Shown here piece after piece: positions 48,501 to 61,351 of a DNA stretch of 64,000 nt. Every line of letters begins with the position of its first letter. The first letter of the stretch is position 1. Position numbers and translations under genes: made by a program. The notes below the pieces were generated by a model. The model had not been told where the DNA came from. It saw only the letters and a program-made list of their open reading frames with translations, and made no database searches. This stretch comes from Triatoma infestans. Lineage: Eukaryota > Arthropoda > Insecta > Hemiptera > Reduviidae. Location: NCBI GenBank assembly GCA_011037195.1, contig JAAEAF010001529.1:1-64000 (forward strand), in the 5' to 3' direction.

Positions 48501-51500
48501 TCATTATGTTCTTTTACATCATTTTCAGTACGAAGCATACTGGTATCACCCAGAGATTTATTAGCACTTTCAAGGCAATTATTAATAATATTACTTGCAT
48601 TAGTTAATGAAGGAGTATTTGAAGCATCAGCGATTTCAGCATTGGAGGAAGAGATACTCCTTTTGTCTAAATCTTTAGGCTGTTTATTTGCGTTACTTTC
48701 TACTAACTTGGTATTTCCGGCATTAATTGTGTCATTCCTGCAATGAAAAATAACAATTTAAAAATTAATTTAATATAATCAAATAAAATAAACATTTTTT
48801 TTGGATAATTCCTTTTGGTTCATATTTGTTGACACCCAGCACTGTTTCACCATTTAACTATTTAACCATTTAGAATGATCAAAGAATTTAATGCTATGAA
48901 CTTTAGCACAGACAGTTATGAAAAGAACATTAAGGTCGATATAGGTAAGATTTGAAATGTAAGAGATTTGTGATTCACAAGGGCAATCCTGTCCTTCGCC
49001 GATGTCAATGGTGTTGAGAAATGTAAATATATGGCGGACCGCATTATAATTTAAATCGAGATCTAGTGCTACAGCGGATACTAGGGCGCAGGGTATAATT
49101 GGTAAGGAGGTTTCTGATCAATTGGTAAGGCGGGAGCAAAAAAAGTCACAGCCTAATAGTCCCACAAACGTTTGAAAGCTGTTTGGATGAGAAACTTAAG
49201 CAAAACGCAAAGAAAGCAATTGGCTAACCTGTGCCATCTTCAGAACAGACAGCCATTGACTTGCCAAGGGAATATGTGGTCGCGTGTTTTAGAATGCCTC
49301 GGACCATGACTATTTAAATAAACACTTTTACAGGATAGGAGTGGTGATTTCCCCTTTGTGTAGCCTGTGCCAGGTGGGAGATATGGATGCTAACACCTCA
49401 GTAGCTGCAGAGCATGCTGGAAGTGAGGGAATGCTTATCTGAGAATATTGACAACTTGATGCATAAGAAGGCCATTATCTATTGGGCTACGCGACATCTA
49501 ATGCTCAAAGTAGCCAATAGAGCGAGCGATGGGTAAAAAAAAATTGTGAGATGAAAAAGAACTTTTACGTTTTAGAGAAAGAAATGTAGGGCATTTCGGT
49601 AATACTGATTTTTCGACATCTGATACTGATTTTTACGAATTGGTTTGTCAGGAGAGATATTAAGTCACATTTTAATAGAAACAGGAAAACTGTACTGTTT
49701 CTCAGTCGAGTCTAAAAAATTTTTGATGTCATATTTACGATTAAAGCATGTTCCTATAAAATATGCATTAAATATGTTTTTTTTATATTTGTACTGCGAC
49801 AAAAATGTGTCTATTGTGCCTCCCTATAGTGCTGGATGACCTCTCAACAAACAGCACAGTTTCCAAATTGGTTCTAAAGAGGATACTTCCTTCTCCTAAG
49901 TTCCCAGGCTTCTAAACCTTCACTGGAAGTAGATCGCAGCTGGTCAGGACGTGAATTGGAATCTTCGATCTGGTTTTATCTTTTTCTAAACCCTACTTTC
50001 TCAGTTGCTCCCTGAATCTACAATGCCCATGAGAAAAAAATGATCATCTAAGAAAAGTCTTTCTATGTCGCCAAAGTGGCTCAATCTGTCGCAAGGCGTG
50101 GACATGTCAGTATTGTTATATTTCCTGCAACTTCATAATTACGACCTCTATTTTTGGCAGTTATGCCCCGCACATTCATTGATCTCAACGAGAGTCCTAG
50201 GAATTTTAATGTTTTGCTATATTTTTGATATCGGACAATCTTCCGAATCAAAATCATGGCAAAAATATCAGAGGAGGTCAGTTATATCAACACCAGGATA
50301 TACTAATGGGCGAAGCCTAAGCTGGTCGATGGTTAGTTGGGAAAATAAAATATTAAAATCAATGATATGATGGAAAAATCTCTTATATTAAAGCATTGGG
50401 AAAGCAACCACCCACGCAACAAGACATTAGGGTATTTAAAAATTAGTGATCACATTATCAATGCGACTGCCACTTCTAGTTTTAAATTAATTTGATATGC
50501 TCGCAAATCCTTTTCAATATTAAAAAAGAAAAATCTAGCTTAGGTTATTATGGTAGAAAGGAAGAATACAGACAAATCTAAATAAGTTACCTGATTTCTG
50601 ATACCTGCTTTTCGTTTTAATATACGTAAATATGGACAACATTAAAAATAATTACCCTCTTATATTTTTTACTTCAGTTACACTTTGGTTGTTTCCAGAT
50701 TCTATTTGTACAACTTCTTGAGATTTGTTTGTTTCTGGCAGACCATGCATTTTTTTAAACATTCTTTGTGAATAAAGCGTTTTACAAGCCCCACGTGGTA
50801 ACAAAGCCTTTATGTTTGAAGCTGTACATATTTCTCCATTCCTCCTAGAACTATTATTAGTTCCGTTGTGTTTAGGATCAGGAATTACGGCATTCCTCAC
50901 ATTGTTATTATTGCAGATTGATAAATCATTGTTTTCTGAAACAATATTTTGGTTTTCTTTTGAAATTTTATCTAAACTTCTGTTTAATTTCGTATCACCC
51001 ACACGTCTAGGCTTTTCTGCAATAAAATCTTTACTACGATTTATTCTCTTTGCATGACTAGCTTCTTCTTCAGGAAATCTTCTTTTCCGCCATTGAGACT
51101 GTGTTGTAGAATTGGCAATCCTAAAATAAAAACATAAAATTTATTAAAATGTGATACACTTTAGTTTTTAAAGCAGAAAAAATAAAAAAGAAGATCTTTT
51201 AAAGAAGATAAAAATAAATAAGAAAGAATAGAAAAGAAGAAGAAAAACTGTTATTTCGCCAGCAGCTTATTTTTGCTGGTCTATGAAGATTTCATTGTTG
51301 GCATGTTGAGCTCCCTGTGGATTTGCTTGTTCCGTACGAACCACGGTGCTTCCAAGACGATGCGAGGACTTTATTTTGGAAGATTTGTAACCTGTACATT
51401 ACAGTCTTAGAAGCCCCTACGGGGCAGGCGTAAGTGAGAATAGGTTTTAGTATAGAGTAGTCTGCAGCATTGCGGTTTGGGTTTAAGTGGCGTCCGTCGT

Positions 51501-53690
51501 TAATCAATGGAAAGAGTTCCAAGTGAATCTTGTATCGAGTGTAGACACTGAGATATTTAAGTGTTTCGCCTGCTTTCTTCCACTGTTCTTCAAAGTTGTT
51601 AATTTTCAGTGTTTTGCTGGTTGCATCCGTTTAAGAGTGAAAACTTTTGTCTGGGTCTATTGTATGTCTAGCTTCCATTTGTGAAACCATTCTGTTATCT
51701 GGTGCGCTTAACAGATTTTAATAACTCATTGTCACAAATAAAATTATTATCAAATTCGTCAAACGAGAGAAGTGATAAGCGTCAAGTATCCATCCAGTTA
51801 AAGCCATCAATGGCATATATCATCATGCCATCATTACATCATTCTGTATGTAAATCATTACGTATAGAAAAAAATCATTAAGAAGAAAAAATAAAAATAA
51901 AGATACAAATTGTCACTTACTGATCTCTCAGTTCCCTAATTAGTTTGTCTTTTCTGTGAATTTCAGCCTGTGCAGTTTTCAGCAAAGATGATATATTGTT
52001 AGTTAGGGTTGCACATTTAGTTTGATATTCATCTTTCTCTTTTGTAATTTTTATTAAAGTCTCATTGAGTTGAATAATTTCTTGATTTAGACTTTTATTA
52101 GTGGCTTGAAGCTAAAAATATTAATTATAATAATAATAATTCAATTACAGAATAATTTTCTAAAAAAACGATTAGCAATTAATATTTTGCAAATCATGTA
52201 TTCAAATTTAAAAATTTATGGTTAAAACATATTACATATTGACATATATATTAAACATACTATATTATTTACTTAAGCAATATGATGTTTCTGGTTGAAA
52301 AATAAGGAAGAAACATCTAAAATGACATCTATTTCTCTAGAAATATTGTAGAGAATGTTATTTAGCTAAGTATAAGTCGTGGTCTGTTACACGATGTAAC
52401 TATCATTATTCAATTGAAATCAACAGATTAATATTCACTATTGGCACAATAAAGATCTATTTTACTGAAGTAAAGGGAAAATAAATTATTTTATGTACAC
52501 ACGTGAATGCCCTTATACAATCCTAAAAATGTCTCAGTTCATATCACATTAACTTCGTAAAGTAGTACTCGTCACAATAATTTATTATATTCAATTTTGT
52601 CACAATACAACCTTCAGTTCATAGTGGATTTGGTTTTATAGCCAGTTCCTCCATATTCATTTTTGGGGAATTCATGAGGCTAAATAAAAATCAATTTGAC
52701 ATCTTCCATGGTTAAGGATTTCTTGAACCTCGTTCAAGCTCATCGCCAAAATTGAAAAGAAGAAATTTATAATAAAAGAAAATCATTAAAGATGAAGATC
52801 TTAGCAAAGAAGTTAAATAGCTATTTAATACAACTTTATATTTACTAGCTTCTTCATTGTTGCCGAAAGTATCAGGGACTAGCCTTTGAAACAAAAACCT
52901 ACTATTGCTCGACTCTGAACTTTTTCATACTTAAGAAATAGACGATGATATGATTATTTTTATTATTAAAATAGCATTTCAATTATGATCCATTTCTTTT
53001 TCCAAAGAAAACAATGAGCTTTGAAAGTGCAAAACCCATTTCTAGCACTGAATCAAAAGTAACATCTTACAAACTGTAAGAATAAAATGTAAAATATTTT
53101 CATTGTTATACTTATCTGGGAATACAATGGGTAGAACTGTTTACATTCTTAAAAAGAACCAGAATATTAGGATTATAACTTCACTGTTTAATGATATCCA
53201 AGATACGAACTTGCATTTACTGCTCAAATAGTTGAGGTAAATTTACGGAATGAAGAGCTTTCATTTTTATTTAGCGGATTAGTACTAAGACAAACATTTT
53301 TTTTTGGCAATTAGTTAATCTCACATAGTTAAAAAATAAGGTCACGTATTTTTACTGATGCAAAAATACAATCCTATTAGTGCTAGTATACAAATAAGAA
53401 TTTTATGTTGAGTGTACATAAAAACTCTAAACAGTGTAATTTTCTAAAATCTTTTTGTAACCTTTTATGCTGACTCGAACTTTCATTACAGTCTTTGCTG
53501 TCAAGATATTCAGATAATTTGAGCAATATATGAAACAGGTACTTAGTCAAGATATCTCTATATGAAACTAAATAAGAATGCCTAATTTAAATAAGGAAAA
53601 GTAGAAAATACCATTTACCTTATCTAGGCCATCGAAGTAACTAAACTTGGGCAAGTCAGCATAAATATCACTATCATTAGTTTCTTCCAT
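45587..53690 (-). CDS. CASP8AP2: FLASH/CASP8AP2-like protein
   Basis: FLASH is a histone-locus-body protein; with Lsm11 of the U7 snRNP it recruits the histone cleavage complex for histone pre-mRNA 3'-end processing. Four exons join in phase: 53690-53619, 52111-51921, 51120-50656 and 48737-45587 (3879 bases, 1292 aa plus stop). The N-terminus MEETNDSDIYADLPKFSYFD carries a short acidic SDIYADL word like the DIYAGL/LDLY words of human FLASH. Residues about 25-88 form a coiled coil whose end, NNISSLLKTAQAEIHRKD then KLIRELRDQ, closely matches human NISALIKTARVEINRKD. Residues 89-243 are basic (WRKRRFPEEEASHAKR). Residues 244-1292 lie in one 3.15 kb exon, are Ser/Asn/Lys-rich and low in recognisable domains. 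The protein ends ILARRPLNFGVKVTLD; I see no Myb/SANT-like domain such as that at the human C-terminus. The assignment rests mainly on the coiled-coil end and N-terminus, so it is good but not certain. Confidence 0.75.
48738..50655 (-). other. FLASH-like gene intron 3
   Basis: Contains a plus-oriented LINE relic at about 49150-49520 and otherwise unrecognised AT-rich sequence. No exon is needed here, because phases match between the exons ending at 50656 and starting at 48737. Confidence 0.5.
49150..49520 (+). mobile_element. Probable LINE C-terminal relic
   Basis: Frames around 49300-49400 give DYLNKHFYRIGVVISPLCSL then CQVGDMDANTS, resembling the Cys-containing end of LINE pol. Frameshifts and stops surround it. 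Weak. Confidence 0.4.
51290..51665 (-). mobile_element. Jockey-like LINE pol fragment in FLASH intron 2
   Basis: Minus strand: EQWKKAGETLKYLSVYTRYK, then LELFPLINDGRHLNPNRNAA and LKPILTYACPVGASKTVMYR with LQIFQNKVLASSW. This is the region after the RT domain of Jockey-type elements. A stop closes the frame at 51292. Confidence 0.7.
52112..53618 (-). other. FLASH-like gene intron 1
   Basis: AT-rich intron; nothing recognised. It sits between the first coding exon (53690-53619) and the coiled-coil exon. Confidence 0.5.
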
Positions 53691-56200
53691 AACTCTACAA
53701 ACAACATCAATGTTTTAAAGGTATCTTTAAAATGAACGTAAGAGAAAAGCAATCAATATAAAATTTAAATTTAAATAAAAGCTCTTTGTTAATTTACTCG
53801 CCGTTCGTTATATACTAGTGCACTGTGCATTACTTCCCTCTTACTAAAGCGCACAACACAACAGCAGTTCTCCTAGCGCCAAATCTATACAATTCAGTTA
53901 TCATTCGATTCATAAAATCGATAAATAACATATCAATAGCTAATAATTTCTTTAGTAGGAACAAAAGAATGAAGCCCCCTTCAAGAAAAAATTGAATGAA
54001 ATTCAAAGGGAGTAAGTGAATTGGAAATTGTTAGTTATTTTCTCAGGTATGAAAAAAATATTAATCCATAAACCGTTATTGCTAAAATTAAAAATTATAT
54101 TCCAATTTACCTAGACCATGAAAATAAATTACTCACTCAACAATACAGTAAGCTAAGAAGGTGGAATGTTTAACGTAAGTAGAGACAGATAGTACAACAA
54201 AAGAGAAATAGATAGAATTTAAAAATAGGAATTTAAAAATAGGTCTTATGACCATTGGTTTGTTACGTAATTTGTATATGCATTAATTCAATTAGCGTGA
54301 TTAAAAAAAAAAAATAGAATGTAAAATAGTTCGACTTAAAAACTTCTAATATATCATAATTGTGAAGTACCATTTTTAAAAATTATCTTGTATTTATTGT
54401 GTGACTGATGGAAAGAATGACTTAAGGAATGTTTAAGGAAATTTGGGTTTTCTGACATAAAGTTAGAGATTTTTTGTTCTAATTATACGTTATTGGTGAT
54501 TTCATTTTTTGCACAGATTAACATTTATGAAGTAAGCATAACTTTAATTCCAATTTTGATTTATTTTATTTATATTTTAAAGACTGAAAAAAATTGTAAA
54601 TTTGTGATATAAATAATACAATTAGTCCCCTTTAATAAGGGTTTTTAGCTCAGAATGCGTTTTTTGGGAGGTATCTAGTTGGTAAAAAGCGAACGATTCT
54701 CACATGAAAAAGAGAAGGAACATTTTCTCATAGCCGTAGCGGCGGGAGGGGGTCTGGGGATTTTTAGGGGGTTACTTGGGGATTGAAAAACGTATTCTAC
54801 GCATGTTGCAACGTTTATATGACACATACCGTTTAAATTTTTTGAAAAGAGAGATAACACAAGTTACCTCATTCTGTAATTTTAAAGTGTTCTATGCTGT
54901 ATAATATCTCTTTTTTTTAGCCTCCTGTCTTAGCAGTTTAGCCAGAGATGTTCTTATTTTGAGGGAAGATGATTGTTATTGTTATCGCCGATTGGTTTTT
55001 TGGTATTTTTTTTATAAACTGATTATTGTTATATTATAGGTTAGATATGGGTTTGTTTAGAGTAAATGAAGAGAACAGCAGTTGCTGATCATTCCAAAGC
55101 TTTTTGAGAATTAACAACAGAACTTGGACAAAAACATTTCTTGGGTACCTTGGAAATAAACTAGAAATTTTTCAGATATGATTAAATAAGAATTATATCT
55201 CAGACCTCGTAACATTGTAGATCGAAGCAAAGTTTGGTAAAGTGAATGGTAAAACAATAAACAAATTACCAATAATATCACTAGGCAGTTGCTTATTAAA
55301 AAGAATATTACTTTTGGCAGTGGTGGTGGAAAAGCAATAAACTGCCTGCTGAAAAAAATTGAAGTAATTAGGCATTATATAGTCTAATTAATATATAATT
55401 ACAAAAAATATTTGAATGTTTGTAAATATTATTTCGAGAGACTTATATATCTTTTATATAGCCTTAAGGCTCCATTGCACATTTTCTTTTGAGGTCCTAT
55501 CGTAATATAACAAAACAATAATTACAATGTTAATTTATTTCTTCATAATTTTGATGAAGAATGTTATTTCAGTGATTTTAAGAATGATTTGCTCAAAGAA
55601 GAGTTAGAAGCTTCTCCAAATTATTATTATTAGTTGAAGCAGGGCCACAAACATTTAATTAGTAAATCCCACCGTAATGTTAATTTTTAAGAACCAAAAT
55701 CCATTGATCACATTTATTCACAATTAATTTGTAAGTCGTTTTGTTTCAATTCATTTTATTTTCAGCATTCTTCAGAGATGAATCTCCATGTCCTCTATTT
55801 AAACAAAAAAAAAATCGCTCATAAAGCCAGTATTCTAGTTTTTCTATTTCTCTCAACAAGTTGATAAAAATGAAACTATATTAAACACTAATTTACTCCA
55901 CTCTACCTATCATATAATGAAGTAATTCTGACAATTGAAGGAGAATTGTCATACTGGTGAAATTGTATTTTTGACAATAGTATGCTTCATCTAAACCATA
56001 TCGTTGTCATATCTCATGCGTTTCAATAAGATATGATAATTTCATTAGTCGCTGTTATTGAATCCAGCCTAATTTGATTTTCTCAGAATAGACTTGTTCT
56101 TGACTAAATTTTATACAATTAGCAAAAGTATGAAGTTTTAATATTATTATTAAGAAAAAAAGTAACTTGAAATAAACATCAGTTTAAAATATAAAATTAT
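53691..56200. other. Intergenic between FLASH-like gene and putative next gene
   Basis: Upstream of the minus-strand FLASH start and of a plus-strand gene start. Should hold the FLASH promoter. A short GC-rich patch at about 54729-54785 stands out from its AT-rich surroundings. No coding feature supportable. Confidence 0.35.
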
Positions 56201-56234
56201 ACTTTCTTACTTATCCGACAGATAGCTCTAGTTT

Positions 56235-56560
56235 GTCATACAATAGAGCAGTTTGAGTAATGACGCATGCGCACCAAGTGCAGAGGGAACAGGATTTCGT
56301 TCAGTGAATATTACGTGTTGGAGTTGTACGTTGCGACCTGTTAATTTGAACACTCGAACTTTCTTATTTCTTATTACGCGAATTAGAATTCAGATACAAA
56401 GTCAACTTGATGATGTCAATATACATTTTTGTATAAAATTTTGTGAGAGTTAGATCGTGTTAAAATATGGATTCTGAAAGGTGTTTAGTGTATAGTGTGA
56501 AGTTTTGTTTTTATCCTTGCTGTTTCCAGCTACCTGTTTGACGGGATACCAACGTTCAGG
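56235..56560 (+). promoter_or_regulatory. Putative promoter and noncoding first exon
   Basis: TGACGCATGCGCACC at about 56260 resembles the palindromic NRF1-type site often seen at promoters of housekeeping genes. Base composition is more balanced here. The sequence ends in a good splice donor, CAACGTTCAG|GTAATT, at about 56559. No reading frame is needed through it. Confidence 0.4.
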
Positions 56561-56938
56561 TAATTTTTTTTTATATAGACATTAGAGTTGCTAAATTTTT
56601 CTTAATATTTATTTCTAAGTTTATTGTTATTATTTTTTATTAATGTGGTTTTTTCTTCAAACGAAAGGAGGGAACACCTTGCACAGGTAAAATAACATTG
56701 GTCATGAAGTGATTTAAAGATGGCGTCCTTAGGCATTTTTGCGCTTTGATAAAAAACATTTTTTTTATATTCCCGTACTTATTATTTGCTTTGATGTCTT
56801 TAACTTTTTTCCTTGTGAGTTATCAATCCTTTTGTTCAGTACCATCAGATATTTTTCTTTTGAATATCATCAAATGGTATCATTGAAATAATACTTATAA
56901 TAAACCTTTTCGATAGAGAAATCTGATTTGAATTAAAT

Positions 56939-57020
56939 ATGAAGATATTTGATAAAATTCATAGAGTGGTTAATGAGAAAAGACAGAAAGAGTCGTTTGG
57001 AAAGTATAGTGAAGCAACAG
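56939..57020 (+). CDS. Putative first coding exon of an unrecognised gene
   Basis: Candidate exon 56840-57020: the acceptor CTTTTGTTCAG ends at 56839, an ATG opens at 56939, and the donor ACAG|GTATGTG is at 57021. It would encode MKIFDKIHRVVNEKRQKESF then GKYSEAT plus one base. The peptide is charged and helical-looking. I do not recognise it, and no following exon is seen before the window ends 7 kb later. It fits with the promoter-like region 400 bases upstream, but could be chance. Confidence 0.35.
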
Positions 57021-58860
57021 GTATGTGTTTTAGTAGAAAAAATCTTACCAAAGTGGTATATATGTAACGTAATATGTTATTAAATTAATTTATTTTTATT
57101 TTTAAATTGAATTTAATCATTATATGAAAACATGGTTGCTGTAAATGTTAAATGAAATATGCCTACTTTTCTATAGGCATTGAAGTCTAAAACCACCTTC
57201 CGTTGTAATTCCTTGTCTCGTTGCCTATACGTTTTCCCTTGTTTATTTATTTGATTCCCGATTATTGTTTTTCACTGTTGTAACTTAATTTATTCAAACT
57301 ATTTCATAGTATCGGAGACGCCTTTATTTTCAATATGGTTCATTTTAATAGCTTGTTTAAAAAAATTCAACGCGTTATTGCTGAATTTTTCACTTTGCTT
57401 TTTCAAGTAATGCTTCTCATATTAGATCTAAGTTTGCTTAATCATTTTGTCTTATAAATTAGTTCTTGTTAGCCACTGTAATAAATAAATTCTTTTTTAA
57501 AATATAAATTAATGTTTTATTTTTATTTTTTTTATAAATGAATGTAAAGAAGGCCTAGATTTCACCTGAAAACCTTGACCTACTTGAGTGTTGCTTTTAA
57601 TTGTTATTATACTGAAAAGGTGGTAGAAGTGTATTAGGAATTTGGATTTTTATTTTTCAGCATATAAGGGATATTAATGTCTTAGAAAAGCCTTTACACA
57701 GTACTTTGTTATTTAAATGAATTTTGTTGTGCATAATATGCAATTTTAACTTTGTCGTATTTTGATACAATTAACAATTGAGATTTCGAAGTTATGTTTT
57801 CATCAGATTCAGATTTCTTAAATTTCTTCAAATTAGCAAATTGGTTTATGTTAATAGCCCCCACAGGTTATGCAATTTTAAATAATCAAAACAAATGAAT
57901 AGAAGGTTTCATTCTGTTTCATTAATTCTGATACAAAACCAAATGAATTAAACTATTTTATATATATATTGCTTTACAATTTAATAGCCTTGTTTTGCTT
58001 TCATCTGAATGTTAATAACATCTGAAATGCAGTTAAAATGACATATTCGTTTTAGTTTATTTTAGGCTTACAGAAGTAAAACAAGTGATTATATTTACAT
58101 TTAATTAAGTTCTAATTAAAAGTAGAACACAGTTTATTAACTTCCTCATTTGCCTTCATTTTACAGAGAATCCTACTTAGCTACATCTTCTGAAAATTTC
58201 CCGTAGATTCAGTTGATTTTTTTTTATTTAATGCATATTTATAACCTAATTTATGAAATGCAGATTATTAATCAAGAGCATGTATAGGAACATTTTTCGT
58301 CTAATGATTTGCCTGTTTAAGGATTAAGTCTCCTACCCCCCTCGCACTTTCGGGAGGATAGAGTATTAAGGAGTGAACGAAATTCACGAAAGGAAAATTG
58401 TCTGGATAAGCTTGGGGACTCTAGTAAAGTTTCGGTCAAAATACCATCTTCTTGAGTTGTTTGGGTTTATAAAAAAAATGAATGTTCCCCCTTATATTTG
58501 AATAGGAAAACATCAACGGAAGTACCAAAGTTCCGAATTCTTCAGTATTTTGTTTCTCCTTGGTTTTGTTAATTAATAAAGGAACAAGCTATTCAGATAT
58601 TGATTTCAGAAGAATTTAGTAAATAAATTAATAATTCTTATTATATCAGTCTGTTTTATTTATACGTACCGGCTTGTATACGAGGAAGAAGGGGGCAACA
58701 TTCGATATTTTCTCTGAAGCGCAATTTTAATAAAAGGAATGAAAGTAATAAATATTAAGGTATAATAACTTTGCAAAAATTCCAATTTGGAGAAAGTGGT
58801 ACTTACAGAATAGATTGTTGACTTTTTATGGATTTTCTTTAAATATGCTGTAACGATATT
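57021..58860. other. Unrecognised AT-rich stretch (possible intron)
   Basis: If the exon at 56939 is real this is its first downstream intron. I see no exon or element. Confidence 0.35.
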
Positions 58861-58924
58861 ACTTTAAACTTTGAATGCTCACTGCAATCTTCACTTTTAT
58901 TTGATTTTTGCTTTCTCTAACTAT

Positions 58925-60735
58925 TGTTAGAGGAAGAATTGCAAATATGCTAGATTTTCGAAATTGAGTTTGCACCGGAAATTTACGTTTTGGTCTCCCC
59001 TGAGACCAAAAAAAAAATTGTTTTAGAAAATGGTCTGTGCGTGTGTGTATGTGTGTGCACGCACGAAAAGAATATCTCAAAAACGAAAAGTTGCAGGAAA
59101 CTCAAACTTGGTAGTATTCCATTTAGGTTTAACCACCGCATAAGACACGAAGATTTCTGGCAGAATCCATCAATCGGAAGTGCCACATTACAAGTTTTTT
59201 TTCCAGTTTTTTTGGAGAATTTTCTTGAAAACGACTCCAACGATTTTCTTTGAATTTGATATATCAACAACACATACAAATAGGTACATCTTTTATTTGA
59301 AACATTTCTCGGGAAAATTCATTTAAGGGCACTTTTGTGGGAAAGGAGGTACTATGGTTTTCTTTAAAGTGCTATTATTATAGTTGTTACATAATTATTA
59401 GTGCAGTTATTATACAATTCTATCATCAGTATTAATTAGAATTAAATATATTGCCGAAATTCCGAATTTGAAGAAAATCGAATGACCAAAAGTGCGCTTT
59501 ACTAAATAGATTTTTCAGGTTTTTTTTGTGTGACGAATTGTATGACGAAAATTTGCCATTTCGCAGTAAGAGAAAGCCGTGTGGGTGTTGCATACTAGAT
59601 TTTTTTTTTACATAGAAAGTTGAAACTTGATATTCCGTTGAGGTATCACCATGGGATCTGACAGTACGTTATCTGTCAAAATTCCTCAACTGGAAGTACC
59701 ACATTACTAGTTGTTTTTTTTTTTACGTTTTTGCGATTTTCTCAAAAATGGCTCTGACAATTTTCTTCAAACTTGGTATATCAACTACTCATACAAAGAT
59801 CTACAACTTCTATTTGAAACATTTTTCGGCAAAATTCATTTAAGGACACTTTTGGGGGAGGGGTGGGGTTAGGTTTTTATCTAGTGTTATTTTAGTTTAT
59901 TACACAATTCTGTCATCAAAATAATGTTAATTAGAATTAAATATGTTGTTGAAATTCCGAGTTTGAAAAAATTGGATGACCAGAAGTGTCCGGTGGGTAC
60001 ATTACCACTTTACTAAATAATTTTTTCAGTTTTTTGCGGTTTTCTCACAAAATGGCTCAAACGATTTTCTTAAAGCTTTCTATATGAACTACACTACACA
60101 TACAATGATCTATAAGTTTTATTTGAAACATTTCTCTTGGAAAATTCATTTAAGTCTCTAAAGCGTCCTCTAAAGTGCTGTCATAGTTGCTTATACAATT
60201 CTATCATCCAAACAAAATTAATTAGAAATAAATAGATGGCTACAATTCCGATTTTCAAGGAAATTAGTAAACCGGAAGTGCGCTTTTACTGAACAGTTTT
60301 TTCAGTTTTCGACGAATTTCATTAAATTTGGTACACTAACTATAAAAATTGTCAATTATAATTTTTAGAACTGGAGTAAGAGATAGTTGTGTGAGTGTTT
60401 CACACCAGATTTTTTTCTGTAGTTATATGCTAAGTTTTAAAAATATCGTTGGATCCATTTTCAAGAAAATCGCGGGGAAAAAAATGAAAAAGCCATTTAA
60501 TCAAGTGGGACTTCCTGGTTGTGAGTAATTTTTGTTAATTTTCTGTCGGATCCCATGGTGATACCCAAACAGAAAGTCATGCGACTTTTTGTTTTAGATC
60601 TATGCTGTTCACATACAGATCATTTTCTACAAGCTAGTTTTTCAGACTCTTAAGATCTCAAAACGTGTATTGCCTGTTGAAATACCACCTCAAAAATTTG
60701 ACATTATTGCAATACTTTCTCCTACAGCAGTAAGA
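58925..60735 (+). repeat. Most complete copy of the abundant noncoding repeat, with long inverted ends
   Basis: The left end (about 58925-59300) and right end (about 60410-60735) are inverted copies of each other: both, read inward, give the GAAAGTATTGCAA/GAAGAATTGCAA tip, an ACGTTTTGGTC/ACGTTTTGAGATC box, a CCATTTAGG/TGTTTGGG box and GATTTTCTTGAAAA-TGG-type words. Between them lie three tandem units of about 300 bases, at about 59205, 59720 and 60030, each running from a CTCAAAAATGGCTC-type word to AATTCCGA and a GAAGTGCG-type box. No ORF of note, so it is non-autonomous or structural. Confidence 0.7.
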
Positions 60736-61351
60736 GAAAGTAGTAATTCATTGCAACATCAGCAAATACATAATTCTTTTCTCTTTTTTTTTCATGACCA
60801 TTATATATTGTAGTTTGAAAGAAAAGCCTTAAGCATGTTGTGTACAGGTTACAAAGGAAAATTTTCTTTATATATATAATATATAAAACAAGCACAATGG
60901 AGGACATCCTTAGGGATGTATATTGTAAAGATGATATGCGTGTCACCAGAAGGAACGGCGGGTAGTAAAGCGGTTCATTGTATTCAAACTTTTTATTTTT
61001 TATTTCCATCACAAAACTTTCTATCTCACACTCATATAACAGTAAGCTTACCTTTTTTACACTCTTTTCTTATTTAACATGATTTGTTTTTCTATTTTGA
61101 TGATAAGTAGAGTGGGATTTATAAGTAGTATAAAAGGGTGCTTTTGGTAGTTGGGGGATTGTGTGCCTGGTAGTAACTAGCGTGTTTCGCATCTTTTATC
61201 TATTTACCAAAACATGATATTTATTATACACACCTCTCATAGTATATTCACGCATAATGCTATGTCAAAGAAAGTATTACTCAATTAATTACATTCTATT
61301 TGCGGAAAGAATATTTACTTACCCAGATGTTTACTTACTCTGTGAAGAGAG

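Noticed and set aside
46973..48746. Several plus-strand ORFs of 60-124 aa
   Set aside because: They are opposite-strand readings of the 3.15 kb FLASH-like exon.
58859..59279. ORFs of 73-98 aa on both strands
   Set aside because: They translate the noncoding repeat, including its GT-rich run (HTHTHTH), and differ between copies by frameshifts.
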